Shown here in pieces: positions 33,521 through 46,500 of a stretch of DNA of 64,000 bases. Positions within the stretch are counted from its first letter, which is position 1; every line of letters begins with the position of its first letter. The notes under the pieces are model-generated. The model searched no databases, was not told the origin of the DNA, and was given only the letters and a program-made list of their open reading frames with translations. The stretch is from Mactra quadrangularis (taxonomy: Eukaryota > Mollusca > Bivalvia > Venerida > Mactridae). The stretch is from positions 46,853,395 through 46,917,394 of the forward strand of contig CM046307.1 in assembly GCA_025267735.1 (NCBI GenBank). The letters run 5' to 3'. The position numbers were made by a program, and so were the translations under genes.

Positions 33521-34982
33521 ACTTAGAAGGACTAAAATCTATTTGTAAGGCATATTAAAAATGCACTTTCAGAAATATTTTGGAGCTACCCCCCCCCCCC
33601 TTTCTATGAACATGAGAATTATAGTATATCTGCACAAAATCAATCAATAAACCCTAGTTCGGTTTTAATGACGAAAACTACGCAGTATTTTAAAAACACG
33701 TTGTTATTTCTCGTCTGCGATACAACGATACCTAGCGGAATATACCGAGATTTGACGAATAAAAAACTACGCACATCTTTTTTCAATGTAATATTTTGAT
33801 CTAATCAGGGTCATCGTACTGTGATTTGACTTTTATAATATTGTACCCAAGGTCATCATGGGTTGTTATTCAATATGACAGTTTAGGATTTTTTAACAAA
33901 AACATATTGAAATATTTCCATTGATAGAGGATTTATTGATAGTGTGCCAACAGAATATTCATTATGCTTTAACATATATTTACATAACTTATTTTACATG
34001 AAGAAAAATGCTAATAGGAAATTTCTTCTATTGCATTATTATGTGAACCAATTCCATCACAATTCTGTATAATAAATGTTCTTTATTCTATTGCATCATT
34101 ATATGACCCAATTCCATTACAGTTCTGTACAATAAAAGTTATTATTCGTTTTAACAATGTACATACAGTTAGAATTCATTTCGAATTAAAATTTCAAATA
34201 GTCATCTTTTGATTACTCTCTTTGCAGAGACGTGGTTACCCTCTTTGCTACTCGATCTTGTGCAAACAATCTTTTCAAATTCAATATTTAGTTCGCTATT
34301 CACAAACTTTGAAAAAATAAAGAATTAAAAGGATTGAATTAGAGATAATATATTAACTATTTATTTAAAGTAGATTTTAAACAAGTTGTCATCCATTATG
34401 TGTGTATAAACGCTTCCTGGTACTTTAAGCAATAAAAATAAATATTCTGGTCCGAGGAAACAACTACGCGCTGTTTTTGTAGTTTCTGGTGAGATTCATA
34501 CCTACGGAGAACACTGTATGTTTCTTTCAGTATCAATTATTTGACTTATAATGGTAATATAAGTATATTCAGAACTTATGACTTATTGTGTTGTAAGATC
34601 TGGAACTAACTATTTCCTTAGTAAATTTTTTTTTTGTAAAAAGCGTCCATTAAACAGTTAACAATGAGTCCGTGTATTTAAAATGCATAAAAATCTAAAA
34701 ATTAGACCACCGTCTTCGAATTAAGCCAGTCGACCGTGGATTGAGTCCACTGAAATCAACTTCTAGAATGTGAGCGGTCCGACGGTCCAGCAACTTTTTA
34801 CGGTCGTCATTTTCCATATTCAATAATAGTGTTTGTTACATTGTTTATTTATTATTAGAATCTAATTTGCTAAATCATTGAAATAGAGAGTGTATCTTAA
34901 ATCATAGCTTAGAATTCTTTTTGCCCAGGAAACTTTCAATACGGTCCAGCAAAAAATTGAACGTCCAGTGCTGATGTAAGTA
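33521..34982. other. Intergenic with poly-C tract and 60-bp duplication
   Basis: A run of 13 C near 33,588, and two tandem 60-bp copies at 34,021-34,140 (TTCTATTGCATTATTATGTG type). Otherwise nothing recognised. Confidence 0.5.
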
Positions 34983-35325
34983 CAGTACCCACCAAAAGTT
35001 TGGAGACAAATGAAATTTACTACAATTCTTGAATTTTGATGATTATTTTTGTAAAAATCATTACCGCTAATGTACTTAAATATACCATAGTTAGTGATAA
35101 AATGAAAAGAAACTTCACGAATGCAGCGCATTTATAAAATTCAGCATATGACATCTTAAAGCCTCCAAAACCATGTTCATTGTAATTGTTTTTCATAACA
35201 CAGATTTTGTCGTTTTGTAGTTTCAGCTATAATAATAATATAACCGAAAAAATAATTCAAAATAAACAGTAACTAAATTGTAGGCCTACAATCTGAAAAT
35301 GTCTCCAAACTTTTGTTGGGTACTG
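34983..35325. mobile_element. Tc1/mariner-like MITE, 343 bp
   Basis: Termini CAGTACCCACCAAAAGTTTG and, in reverse complement, CAGTACCCAACAAAAGTTTG, both continuing GAGACA, flanked by TA on each side (34981-82, 35326-27). No transposase; an 89-codon antisense frame inside is not meaningful. Confidence 0.85.
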
Positions 35326-35684
35326 TATGTCGTGAAGACTTGGCTCAGTAGCTAGAGTTAGCTTACAATTGAAATCATACCCGCTTGACACGTGAAAATT
35401 AAAAAAAAACGTGAACGACACAAAATGTCAAACTTTACTTTCTTGGCATTTGAACGACCCTAATGTTTTAGTTTGGTTTAAACCAGTCAGTCAGGCAGTG
35501 GGTATTATTGACCATTGACGAATTATGTATTTAATGTAACTGGAATTAACATTAGGATATTGACTTTTGTCCTTCTTGGAATTCATCCTCTTATAGAGTA
35601 AGTATACTTGCTGTGAAAACAGTCCAGTTGTCAGAATATATTGAGTTGCATCAGAGTTCAAGGCAAGGTCGAGGCAGATTACTC

Positions 35685-35773
35685 CATAGGCGACTGACAC
35701 CGTCCGGAACCATTAAAGCACTACATGCATATAAGTGATCTAGCCACCAGTGCCAACGTGTTAGTCGCCTGTG
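35685..35773. mobile_element. Short MITE with CAYAGGCGACT termini
   Basis: CATAGGCGACTGACACCGTC at the left; reverse complement of the right end CACAGGCGACTAACACG. A diverged partial duplicate (GCGACTGGCATCGTGGAAAT) lies at about 35,827. Confidence 0.55.
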
Positions 35774-36126
35774 GATTTTACCCTTGAAAAGTTGACAACT
35801 TTATTTCCATCAAAATATTTAAAAAGCGACTGGCATCGTGGAAATACTACATGTAAGTTTTCCCAGTCTGGTAGGAAGATTTGAAACTTTCTACCGGACG
35901 ATGAACAAAAGATCAATTTAACATAACCTAAACATTACCCAAGAAATAAACTAAAGACATAAACTAAATGAATAGAAATATCGTGATTGCATTGCATACA
36001 TTAGGTCATCTCTGGTCAGATTTAGTTTTTACCATACGTTGTATAAATAATTACTTGACCTATTTGAACAAACTCTGATAGGACACCTCTTTGGTTCCGC
36101 TAGATATAAAATACATTTATACAATA

Positions 36127-36601
36127 CAGTGCACGAATGTTCTTGAAAAAATGAAATTTTGTGAGAAAAACAGACCATACATAAATTGGTAGCACCAGGA
36201 ATTTTTCAGCATTAAAGCTTATTTATGTAACATACATTGTAGTTAGAATCGTATGTTGGCAAAGTAATTAATTTGGAGCGTGCGTGGCCGAGAAGTTACG
36301 ACGTTGGACTGGTAATCATTGAATAGCCAGCTCCGCTTTGGTTCGAATCTCATCCAAAACCTACCTCGTTGTGTCCTTGAGCAAGAAACTTTATCCTACT
36401 AGCTCAGTCAAGGAAGTGATAAATTTAAGTTGTAAGAACTTGTTTCACAATCGAACTAAAATAAATTAGTATAAACTAAAGTAATTAATGTTGTCAGTGA
36501 TTTTGTAATTTGCTCAGATGTTAGGTTTTCTTTTTCATGGATCAATGTGAATCTGCTCATTCTAAAACATGATTTTGTCGAGGAACTTTTGGACAGCACT
36601 G
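36127..36601. mobile_element. Tc1/mariner-like relic, host of a nested SINE C
   Basis: The left end CAGTGCACGAATGTTCTTGA follows TA (36125-26). The right end in reverse complement is CAGTGCTGTCCAAAAGTTCC, followed by TA (36602-03). A SINE at 36,273-36,477 is inserted in it. Confidence 0.6.
36273..36477 (+). repeat. tRNA-derived SINE family C, copy 2, with target duplication
   Basis: Head GTGCGTGGCCGAGAAGTTAC, GGACTGGTAATC and B box GGTTCGAATCTC, like a tRNA with a class II A-box region (Leu/Ser type). Flanked by an exact 12-bp AAAGTAATTAAT (36261-36272, 36478-36489). Confidence 0.88.
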
Positions 36602-37002
36602 TATAAACAATATATTATATGGTTCAACAACTAGCGTTCAAGCCTTTGTTTTTTTGGTTATTATATACCCATGTGACCTAGATTCCAATCTTTTAAATAC
36701 CACCACGAACAAAATGTAGGTCAAAGTGCAGGTAATATGCCAAAACGAAATATAATAACAAAATTTAATAACGTGTTATGGTAGATTTGGTTGTGAACAT
36801 CTTAAGTATTGTAAAGTTCCACTGTTAAAATGATCAAAATCAATGGTCTTAACAGCGGAATTTTCTAAATATATGAACATTAATTTGTCTTTTAGAATAA
36901 GCGTTTGAGACCCTAAATCATCAAAATTTCCATGATTCTGCAATAATCAAGGTACTCATTGTATAGCGGAACTTGGCTGTTTAAATGAGTAACTTAAAAC
37001 CG

Positions 37003-37299
37003 CAGGGGCGGATCCAGGATTTTTTTCTTGGGGGCCCAAACTTTTTTAAGGGGGGTCCGAACTTTTCTAGGGGGTCCGAACCCTCGAACCACAACCACAT
37101 TATACACATTTTGTAGAAAAAATGCAACATATTGATAATAAAAACTAATTAACCATTAAATCTGTGTTAAGCACCGAGAAAAATTGCTTCATGCTACTTA
37201 TAAATGACTTACAGGCAAGAAATACACTAATGGACATGTACATTTTCCAAATTCTAGGGGGATCCAGACCCCCCTGTCCCCCCGCTGGATCCGCCTATG
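37003..37299 (+). mobile_element. MITE of the CATAGGCGGATCC family, copy 2
   Basis: CAGGGGCGGATCCAGGATTT at the left, CGCTGGATCCGCCTATG at the right, core with ACCACAACCACATTATACAC. It shares a stop-free stretch with copy 3 (GAAAAATTGCTTCATG) that would encode LQARNTLMD; this is repeat identity, not a gene. Confidence 0.8.
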
Positions 37300-38085
37300 A
37301 CACCTTTGACAGTCATCGTATTAAAATGTACGACTTAAAACGACCATTCATTGACTGACCACTCTCTTAGATTTCACATATCTCACCCATTTCTTCGTTT
37401 CTAAGATTTCTAAAGCAATCCATATTTTAATGCGTAGAAGTAAACATTGAGGTCAAATATTTAAAGCTTAAAGTTATAATACATATTCACAATCAAAGAA
37501 CTCAAATCAATCCCAAAAATTTACGTCACACATACGGTCTTATCTTAAAGCTTGGACTAAATCCATGAATAGAGACTAAATACGTTGAACTTTATTCAAG
37601 TTGGCAAGGGTTTGTTTATTATTGTAAAAATGAGGTTAATATATTGCATCATCGTAATGTTGACATAGACTCACTGTTTATAATTTTATACAATGCTACT
37701 AAACTTTGGTACAACATAGTCGAGAATAGAAACATAAACTTTACTATATATGTATCAAGGTGACATTTAGTTTATTTAGGTCAAATATGTTTTTTGTACA
37801 TTTTAGTTAACAAAATAGTTTTTTTGGATTATACAGTAAAGCTTTACCATTAGGACCCTAAAAAATTGAGGGTCTTTACAGAAAAGAGATCTAAATATAA
37901 GAACTTTTAACATTCTAAATTAAGCATTGGAAGCCATTATAACATTAAACTGTGGTTTAAAGTCTGCTTCCATATACATGTTCAGCTGACTTAACAATTT
38001 TATAGAAAAAAACTCTGATCATTGAAAACACCTTCAAACATGTGATCTCACATATTACCCATTTACACCCAAGTGGAGTGGAAAC
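37300..38085. other. Intergenic, nothing recognised
   Basis: AT-rich sequence without supported features. Confidence 0.45.
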
Positions 38086-38093
38086 AACTTTAG

Positions 38094-38190
38094 GTAAATT
38101 TCTTGTTCAAGGGAATTAGCATAACCCCTTGTGGGGTTCGAACCCGGGACATGCCGACCCCTAAGCACGCGTCCTACGACTGAACCACTG
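38094..38190 (-). repeat. tRNA-derived SINE head (family F)
   Basis: On the minus strand CAGTGGTTCAGTCGTAGGAC, GCTTAGGGGTCGGC and a perfect B box GGTTCGAACCC. The 5' and 3' tRNA ends do not pair as an acceptor stem, so this is a SINE head rather than a tRNA gene. AATAATAATAATAAT follows at 38,280. Confidence 0.6.
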
Positions 38191-38529
38191 ATTTTAGATG
38201 TTGATATTAGATCATTGTCACTCAAAGCGCTTTTAAACTTATATTCAATATGAAAAGAGCGCTATACAAATGCGGTATATAATAATAATAATAATACTCA
38301 TATTCACAATAAATTTATGCCAGTGTCTGTCAGTTTCAAGATTGATTGATCAAGTATTTAAAGATAAAATGTTCAATATGTTAAAGTTCAACATGTATAA
38401 TGGAAGTTTCTTATATATGGAAAGTTTTCCGACTAATTAATCAATAAGTATTGTCAACATCTGCTCTGAAAGCCTTTGAATGAACCAGAATGAAACCCGC
38501 TAGTTAGTAGAACTAGAATGAAACCCGCT

Positions 38530-38785
38530 AGTTAGTAGCGTGCCGGGATTTTGAATCTAGTTTTGCATCCCACCCAGGGCGGTTATATACCCTTACATGA
38601 AAATTTGACAATTATGTCAATTTTCTTCCATTCTTAAGGTATACACGTATGAAGAAGTTTCCGGCCTTGTGGAAGGGTAGGTGAGCACTGGTTATAGACA
38701 ACGGTACAGGAAAGCAAGGTTAAATGATCTTGACGCCGTAAAATAATCTAATTTGATTTGACACGGGGTTAAGTAAATATAAAAA
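38530..38785 (+). repeat. tRNA-derived SINE family B, diverged copy
   Basis: Shares GAAGTTTCCGGCCTTGTGGA, AGGGTAGGTGAGCACTGGTT and TTGACACGGGGTTAA with 14,552-14,822. The head is decayed and preceded by a short duplication of GAATGAAACCCGCTAGTTAG. Confidence 0.8.
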
Positions 38786-39624
38786 CATCTGGATGAACGT
38801 TTAAAAAACGCTGTAACCATGCCGCAGTCTATACATGTCAGTAATAATGATATAAATTATATAACAACTTTAAATGTCTTCCCACTAAAGCCATTTAAAA
38901 TTCTTACTTAAACGTTTATTCAATAACAATCAACACAAAGGCAAAACAAAATAGTCTTTATTAAAATTCAAGGAGTTGAAATATTACTTTGATAATTTTC
39001 CTCTTTGTGTTATACACCACAGAAAGTATTGATATAAAATATGACAAGTTTTATTATTGCCATTGATAACGATCTGTCTAGAAGTAATAGAATGAAACCA
39101 TGGATCAACAGCAAACTAGTCTATCTTCTTATTTATTAACATGTAGTTAGCCTTGTTTAGCAATGATATATCGAGATTTTCAACTTGAAAACGAGAACAG
39201 ACAAGCCTATGGTGAAATGTATTGAAAACCTTGTACATATAATATTGTATTTATGTTTGTGAATTCATTCTTAAACAAAATAGGATGGTATTGTATAATG
39301 AAAAGTGGTAACGATTATGTAAGGTTGAACATACGATCATGTTTAAATTTTATCTGGTATGATATCTACCCTGTCTGAATGAACGCCCTCAAGTTGCTAG
39401 GTGCATTTTCTCGCATCAAAAGTTTAATTGAGGGAAGAGTTTGATATTAAAGTCATCGAAGTACAGAGTATCATTATAATGAAATAAAAAATCGAAACAA
39501 AATGGCATCAGCTCTCTAAGCAGAGTGTCTTGACTTCGAATGATCCGTTGTCAGGGCACTGTGCCATTATTTGCATTAACTAGCTTACAGTGGCTGACCG
39601 AACAGTCCTTTGTTGTTGTTTTTT

Positions 39625-39918
39625 TTGGTTGTATTTAACACCTTAGCAACACATTGTACGAGGTCATATTACAGCGTTCAGTCAATATACCGTTCCTGTA
39701 TAGACTTAATCTCTGAATTTAGCTGTTAATAAGCGCATACTGCCGTCGGTGACTAAAATCTGTCAACATGATTAAGAATCAGTGGTGGGTGGGCGGGAGA
39801 ATGGCCGTACAAATTATTCTCTGGTCTAGCTCCACTTAAGTATGTCCCGTGCGGGAATCGAACCCATCGGTCCTTCGATGAAAAGACTTGTGTGCTACTG
39901 ACTGAGCTAGCTTGGTAG
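39625..39918 (-). repeat. tRNA-derived SINE family A, full length
   Basis: On the minus strand the head CTAGCTCAGTCAGTAGCACA with CTTTTCATCGAAGGACC and B box GGTTCGATTCC resembles tRNA-Lys. The body and tail match 51,445-51,754, ending GTGTTGCTAAGGTGTTAAAT. Confidence 0.85.
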
Positions 39919-39999
39919 TATCCTTAGTTTCAAACATGACATAGGTCGATATGATCTTCGAAAATAACATGGTAAATATACACAGTAATCATTTGCTGT

Positions 40000-41394
40000 G
40001 AGTATTGATGTCCCGTTGTCAAGGATGAACTCATGACGCCCTGTACCATGAAGGGGAGGGCTATATATCTACTCTGCTTGCGTCATGACGATCAGTTCAA
40101 AAATGTATTTATGTTGATACACATGTATATATAAAACATACGATTAAAATACATGAATATCTTAAAGCAACGTTATCTATCGAATATCACTTTATCAATA
40201 AGTAAACATTCAATATTGACTATTATCGCTCAATATGTAATTACAAACATAATATTTGCACGTAAGCATTAACCCGATGTAACCCTTGTCTAACACACCA
40301 TATCAATGTAAATTCTTCAATACCAATGTATAAGGCGACTGAAATATTTCCCAATCTCGCCCGACTTTAGTTTCCAAATACGACATAATGTATGTATATA
40401 TAGCCAGTTTCATGATCCCCAAAGATCTAACCATATACGTATATATACTTATATAGATCTATTATACATAAACTGAATATATTTTCATTCATGTTTGCAA
40501 ACATATCCTGGTGTGGGTATTATATGGAATATTTTATACCGCGTCAAGTGAAGTAGAGGGCTTGTCATGTTTCAACATTTCGAAATACGTTTTTGTACTT
40601 CATTGTAATTTATAACTTTACACCGTGTAGGCAATTTAAGAGAGAAAATATTAAAATTTTTTAATCATCTTGATAAAAACGTTAAATTTACCTTGAATAG
40701 TAATTAAATAAAGTTATAAACCTCGCCAGGATGCAAGGATGGCGGAGTTATACACCGTGACAAGTTGCATCATCGTTGCCTAGATACGATTGTACTAAGG
40801 TCATGGCGACATAAACTAGTGCATTTAAATGATTTTTATTTGTTCGGGACTTCAGTCTTGAACAAATAAATTTACCGTATTTTTTTAAATTCTTTACCTA
40901 AATTTCGACATTATACATGGCCCCTGTTTGCATAACTATTCAAGGGATCCTGTGACATGACGATGGGTCGTTGAAAAACTAATCTAACTACAAGTGAATA
41001 AAGAAAGATATAAACTAGTTTTGCGCTGAGCAATCTGATTAAAACCCGATCTAAAATTTTACCGCTCACATACTCGCTAATTTACAACGCTCTACAGGAT
41101 CTCTGTTTACGGAGATTGTGCGCTGAGCAAACAATGTAGAAGTTGCAAAGAACCACGAATACAAAATGACCTTATATAGTCCATCATGACATTAAATTTC
41201 GTCTGAACATAAATCACCGGGGTTATATATTATCATGGTATGTTTTATTGTTATATAAGATAATAAATTATGTCTTCCTTATAATGGGGACTTTCCTCTT
41301 CTTGTCATAAATTTATGTAAACATGGGAGGGAAATACTTCTTGTTGTAATGGTACTTCATCTACTTTTATCTTTAAGAAACTTAATTTATAATG
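40000..41394. other. Intergenic, nothing recognised
   Basis: A short hairpin (TTTATTTGTTC/GAACAAATAAA, about 40,838-40,871) is the only structure noted. Confidence 0.4.
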
Positions 41395-41520
41395 CGATGT
41401 TTGGTGTTTGACTCCGCATTTTAACTTTTTTTTCGAAAATATCACGGCGGTCAGTCGTCCTACACACTGTCCCTGAATAAGCCCAGATTTCTGGACCGAA
41501 GCTCTAAGATGCAAGGACTA
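41395..41520. repeat. Dispersed repeat, pair with 7365-7500
   Basis: Shares TTTGACTCCGCATTTTAACT, ATCACGGCGGTCAGTCGTCC and GTCCCTG in order with 7365-7500. Confidence 0.45.
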
Positions 41521-41627
41521 CTTAAACTTGAAGTTAAAAATTCGCCTTAAATTTCTCAAGCACTCCATCGAATTTGTTTAATATGTGTAAAGAATGTCCA
41601 AATTATCAACTAGCCCGACTAAATGAA

Positions 41628-41800
41628 ATTACAATGTATAAGGTATATGGTGTGATCATATATATGTGTCTTCCTGTAATATTGTATTAAGAGTGACGTT
41701 TCCAAACAACTTATTACAAATACAATGTATAAGGTATATGGTGTGATCATATACAAAATATACATGTGTCTTGCTATCCAAACAACTTATAACTAATACA
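41628..41800. repeat. Direct duplication, period about 88 bp
   Basis: TACAATGTATAAGGTATATG plus GTGTGATCATATA occurs at 41,631 and 41,719, each followed by GTGTCTT and CCAAACAACTTAT; there is small indel divergence between the copies. Confidence 0.7.
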
Positions 41801-41932
41801 ATGTACTAGTATATAATTAGGTAACAAATATAATATACAAATAGTATGTATTATTGTAATTAGTTTCATTGTAAAGCAGATCGTTATATACATTATACAA
41901 CGTATAAATATGTTCCGTACAATACGCAGGTT

Positions 41933-42190
41933 CCCCACGGGTTGATTTGTCCCCACCCACGGGTTGAGTTATCCTGGGTTGAGTTGTCCATACCCACGCG
42001 TTGATTTGTCCCTACCCACGGGTTGATTTGTCCCTACTCAAGGGTTGAGTTGTCTTCGGGTTGACGGTTGTCCCTTCCCACGGGTTGATTTGTCCCTACG
42101 CACGGGTTGATTTGTCCCTATACACGGGTTAAACTGTCCCTACCCGGGTTGAGTTGTCCTTGGTTAAGTTGTCTTCGGGTTGAGTATTCC
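41933..42190. repeat. GGGTTGAKTTGTCCCTACCCAC minisatellite
   Basis: About eleven imperfect units of about 22-24 bp, with shortened units among them. The unit matches the interior of MITE X (3307, 6663), suggesting it grew from that element. Confidence 0.8.
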
Positions 42191-42694
42191 TCATCCGTTC
42201 CCGATCTACCAAATACATTATAAAACACAAAATATTTGATGGACAAGACCGTGTCGGCTACATTTGGCTTTCCTGGTATAGTATTCTTCTGTTATGGTAA
42301 AAATAAATACATGTATATTGTAAAACTTGCAGCAGTGTACTGTCCGCGTCGATCCTTACAAATCAAATTACATTTGTATTACTTGGAATAAACTGGACAT
42401 TTTGCATTAAAAACATGTTTTCAGTTCAGTATGATGTCTATTTTAGTTTGATTTATTAACTGACAACAAAATCAAGCCACATTTTATATTTTAAGTGACT
42501 ACACAAGTTGTTGCTCAAAGTTATAAAGCAGATTTACCGCGAAAATAACACTAACGTGAGTATACCAGCGAACATGCACTGTGGTTGGAATACAGCAGAC
42601 GTGAAATAAGAATACATTTTTATGGTACGTTAGTTGTAATCAACTTCCCCATTCTACAGTTACAAAAAGTTTTATTATTGCACACAAACATTTT

Positions 42695-42931
42695 TCAGAC
42701 GAGGATATTTAATTCACTAATTTCTTCCTGTTTTGTGATCACGTGACATCGTGTGATCGTACGAGAAGTTGTGAATATCAATGTACATCTCAAGTTTCCT
42801 GGTAACACGAGAATGAAACCATTGCTTAGAAACTCGTACAGTACCTGTGAGAACGCGTGAAAGATAGTTCGGAGAAATTGATCTATTATCGTACGATCAA
42901 TGACGTCATCATTTAGAATCCATGAGAACAT
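42695..42931. other. Spaced inverted TGATCGTACGA motif
   Basis: TGATCGTACGA near 42,753 and its complement TCGTACGATCA near 42,890, followed by a CRE-like TGACGTCATC. A 78-codon minus frame over it is not supported as a gene. Confidence 0.3.
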
Positions 42932-43123
42932 TTACAATGGCGTTGCTAAAAACAGCTGCACTTTGTCTTATTTCGGATCATGTCGGCTATTATCAGTAAA
43001 CATTTTATTTTTATACGTCAATGACTTCTAAGCAGATAAGGTCTGACTTATTTTTAAATACATTAAAACAAACTGATACATTGTAGTCTTTTGTCGCTGC
43101 GTGGTATCAATATACCAACACAG

Positions 43124-43569
43124 TAGGGCTGTGGATCGTCGAGCTAGTGGCAATCCGATCCGGACCACTTTTCATGTGTAGCGATTCACGAATCGAACCA
43201 CGAATGCACTTGTTAATGGAGAAGCATACAGGAATTCATGTAATAACAAAAATAAGTGAAGAATTAGGCCTACTGATGCTTTTACAATATGGAAAACAAT
43301 ATACTCTAAACATTTCTATTACCAGACCTTTTATGGGAATTTTTAGTGATAACATTTTTATTTCAATGCGTTCCATCGAAATTTTGACACAAGATATTAC
43401 GGTCCCTACGTAAATTGAAGTTTTCATTAGTAGTGCGGCTCGTTTTCAGTGGTAATTAAGCTGATGCTGTTCTTTCATTTTTTTTCCAAAAATAGATCGC
43501 GATCCGACAATTTCGGACGTGACGAATATTCGTACTCGATTTTGTACTCGGATACTCGCAGCAGCCCTA
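43124..43569. mobile_element. hAT-like MITE (TAGGGCTG termini), 446 bp
   Basis: TAGGGCTGTGGATCGTCGAG at the left; reverse complement of the right end TAGGGCTGCTGCGAGTATCC. Flanks CAACACAG and CAATACAC match at 6 of 8 bases. Overlapping 88-codon plus and 63-codon minus frames are incidental. Confidence 0.7.
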
Positions 43570-46500
43570 CAATACACTTTTATGAGAATCCTAATACATG
43601 ATGAACAAGTAACATTGTTAATTCATCAGTCCGATATGCTCAGTTGACGTTGGATAGGCCTTTATCTCTTGACTCAAGTTTATAACCTAAAACTGAGAAC
43701 ATACCTATACGACTGTGGCTGACATTTGTCTTACTTACATGCCAGGAAAAGGAATCGGAAATTAAAAGTGTTAAACTGATTTCGTGATTGACGTAGAATA
43801 AATTGGTGTAAAACTATAAAGAAAACTTCAAATTCTTAGCTCAGAGTTAATTTGTTACATCACTCAGTTTTCTTATAAAATCAATTAGTTTCATACATCA
43901 ATATCCCCACATATGTTACCAATATTTGTTGCTTTATATTTCCTCGCCCACGTATAAACTTTGTTTGCACTATTGAATGATATATCCGTTTTTAATATCG
44001 AGGCATGGCGTCTATTGATGGTGCAATATAATCCGCATCAAAGATATCAAACAGTTTAAAGTATCGAGTGTTTAAAAAGATGTAAATATGACGTAAAGAG
44101 GGATAGTTTATTTCCTAAAATAGCCTTCAGTCACAGATGGTCATTACTGGCTAAAAGTAAACCAGTCAATTCTTTATCTCCTTTCTAAAGTCAGTGTCAT
44201 GAATGCCATCGATTGTTATAATCGATTCACCCATACACAACTAAATGAGTAAAGGGAAATAATTCAATCAGGAACAAAAACAGTTCTGACACAGCTATGT
44301 CCCTTGCAAAGCGAGTCTCCGTACGTTTACTTTTACTGAACGTAATTGGACGAGGAGAGAAATATTAAAATTTTGTCACAAATCAAATGTTCACTTCTCC
44401 GTCAAACAACATGTATTTTGCACAGGCTGTCGGCATTGGAGACCCCCCCCCCCAAAAAAAAAGATTGTATTATATTACTCAATTACTCATTTTACTTAAT
44501 TTGTGCGTGCATTAACTTTTAAACTGTCATTTGGCTTTGTTATGATATATATAAAACAATAAAAGGCGATCAATGGGGTTATACTGTAACAGTAAAAAAA
44601 CACAAAGTTTATAGTGCCAACATCTAATCATACATATCCTAAATTGCTAAATTTGTCAAAGAAACATCGCGTACATGTATGACGGATCACAGTTTGATTC
44701 ATAAAGTATAATTAAGCGAGAATGGCTCTGTTTTTTTTTCTCTCTTGCCAATCTCTCTCATTCAACACACACTAAGACCTCACTTTTTATTACAAATGAA
44801 GTTTTCAATTTATACTGTATGAATACATGTATATCTGGATATTCCCTTGGTAACAAAGAATTTGATATATCAACAATTAAAAATGTTGATGATAATGAGA
44901 TACATTTACTTGACAACCATGACATAAAAACCATTTTGAATCTATTAAATACCTGTTTAATTGGAATATGTCATTTTAAATTCTGTCAAGTTACAAAAAT
45001 GATATTGAATCTTGCAAAATCGTACAGAAATCATTTTTCAAAAAATCTTGTCTGCATGAAATCAAAATTCGAAATTGCATTATTTTTTTAAGTAAACATT
45101 GAAACATGTATAATTTGGCCTACCGCTTTGGAAATTGAACTGAGTTCATCGCTCGTTGAGACCAGCGATTTCCAAAGTTAGAAATAACGAACGACAATTC
45201 TGTCAGTGATTTCTAGAAACGCTTGAAAACATTCTATGAGCGTTCATATGATCCTGATGAAACGGTGTTAAAGTAAATTTCTCTCCTCTATTGTCATCAA
45301 AAAGAATTCTTTGCAGATCAGCATCCTTCCTCGCTTTATTTCCCTAATTCTTTGCATGAAAGAGTAAAAAGGTATATTTTTCGTTCCGACTAGACGAAAT
45401 AAAGCAAACATGGCCATTCCATACATCAAAATTGTGTTGTAATTCAGTGACTCGTCATCCTAATCAAATCTCCACGTATAGCAGCCGACGTGCCCAATTG
45501 ATACTTTGATCCTTTATAACAAAGCTTTCATTGTTGACACGTGTTACTATTGTAACTATATAGTTTATTGATAAAGTCATTCAGTTACTTGTTTTTATTT
45601 GTGTTTGTTCCTTAAACTAAGAGAGAATGTATTTCAGGTATCTATTGATTCTTTATTAGTGTTCCTCTCTGTTCCAGAGTAGGGGGTCTATGATTACTTT
45701 GATTATCATACTTGTATTTTGTTAATTTCTAAATTTTTAAGATACTATTTAATTTTTCAGAAATATTCTAAATTGATTTGTCATCACTGCAACTTTGAAT
45801 TGATCTTTTACAATTTATGATGTGCATAAAACAATGAACAATATATGGAATGATGTTTTAAATACATTTATTGTACATACATTTTCATGAATAGTATTTT
45901 ATTTTTGTCATGAACTATGAAACTTGGCCAGATAAGATTGTGGGATGTATTTGACAATGGTGTGATGATAATATAAATAGTAGTCTAATAGAAAGTATAC
46001 TTGTTAGCATTGTCTTGACACCTGGAACGTTTTAAGTTACAATGGAATTAAACACAATCACTGCTCCTTGTTTGTTCTTCCATTATTCATTATTGTACAA
46101 AATCAGTCTTGGAGCATTGTCACGCAGGAGATAAAAGGTAAAAGCTGTGGTATGGGTCAATCAGCTATATTGTAAACTATGTACAGATGTTAATAGGTAT
46201 GAGTCAATAGATAGTTTGCTGTATATATAACTTGTGTCAATCTGTGACAGATCAATGAAACAATGTAGATGTAAATATGTTTATGATGGTTAAAATTTTA
46301 ATTCTGTTATCTCAGCAGCTTCCTTATCTGAATTAATTTAATTTAACACTGATTTGATTTGCTTTTGAATGTATTAATGATTGATTTTTTTTTCAACTAA
46401 TATTTGCAATGATCAATAAACTATTTACTGGATTGGACCTGGTCAACATTTGACTTCTGTTAAAGTTGTTGGTTAGACAGTAAATGCTTTAAGTTCATTA

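Noticed and set aside
36273..36350. Possible tRNA-Leu/Ser gene
   Set aside because: Part of a SINE with target duplications; acceptor ends do not pair.
37164..37358. Frame sharing LQARNTLMD with one at 59,195-59,512
   Set aside because: Both lie in copies of the same MITE; there is no domain, and the third copy does not keep the frame.
39840..39918. Possible tRNA-Lys gene on the minus strand
   Set aside because: A and B boxes are good, but the body and tail of SINE family A follow directly and no acceptor stem closes.
43147..43413. 88-codon frame, with a 63-codon frame antisense
   Set aside because: Entirely within an hAT-like MITE of 446 bp, far too short for a transposase, and without motifs.
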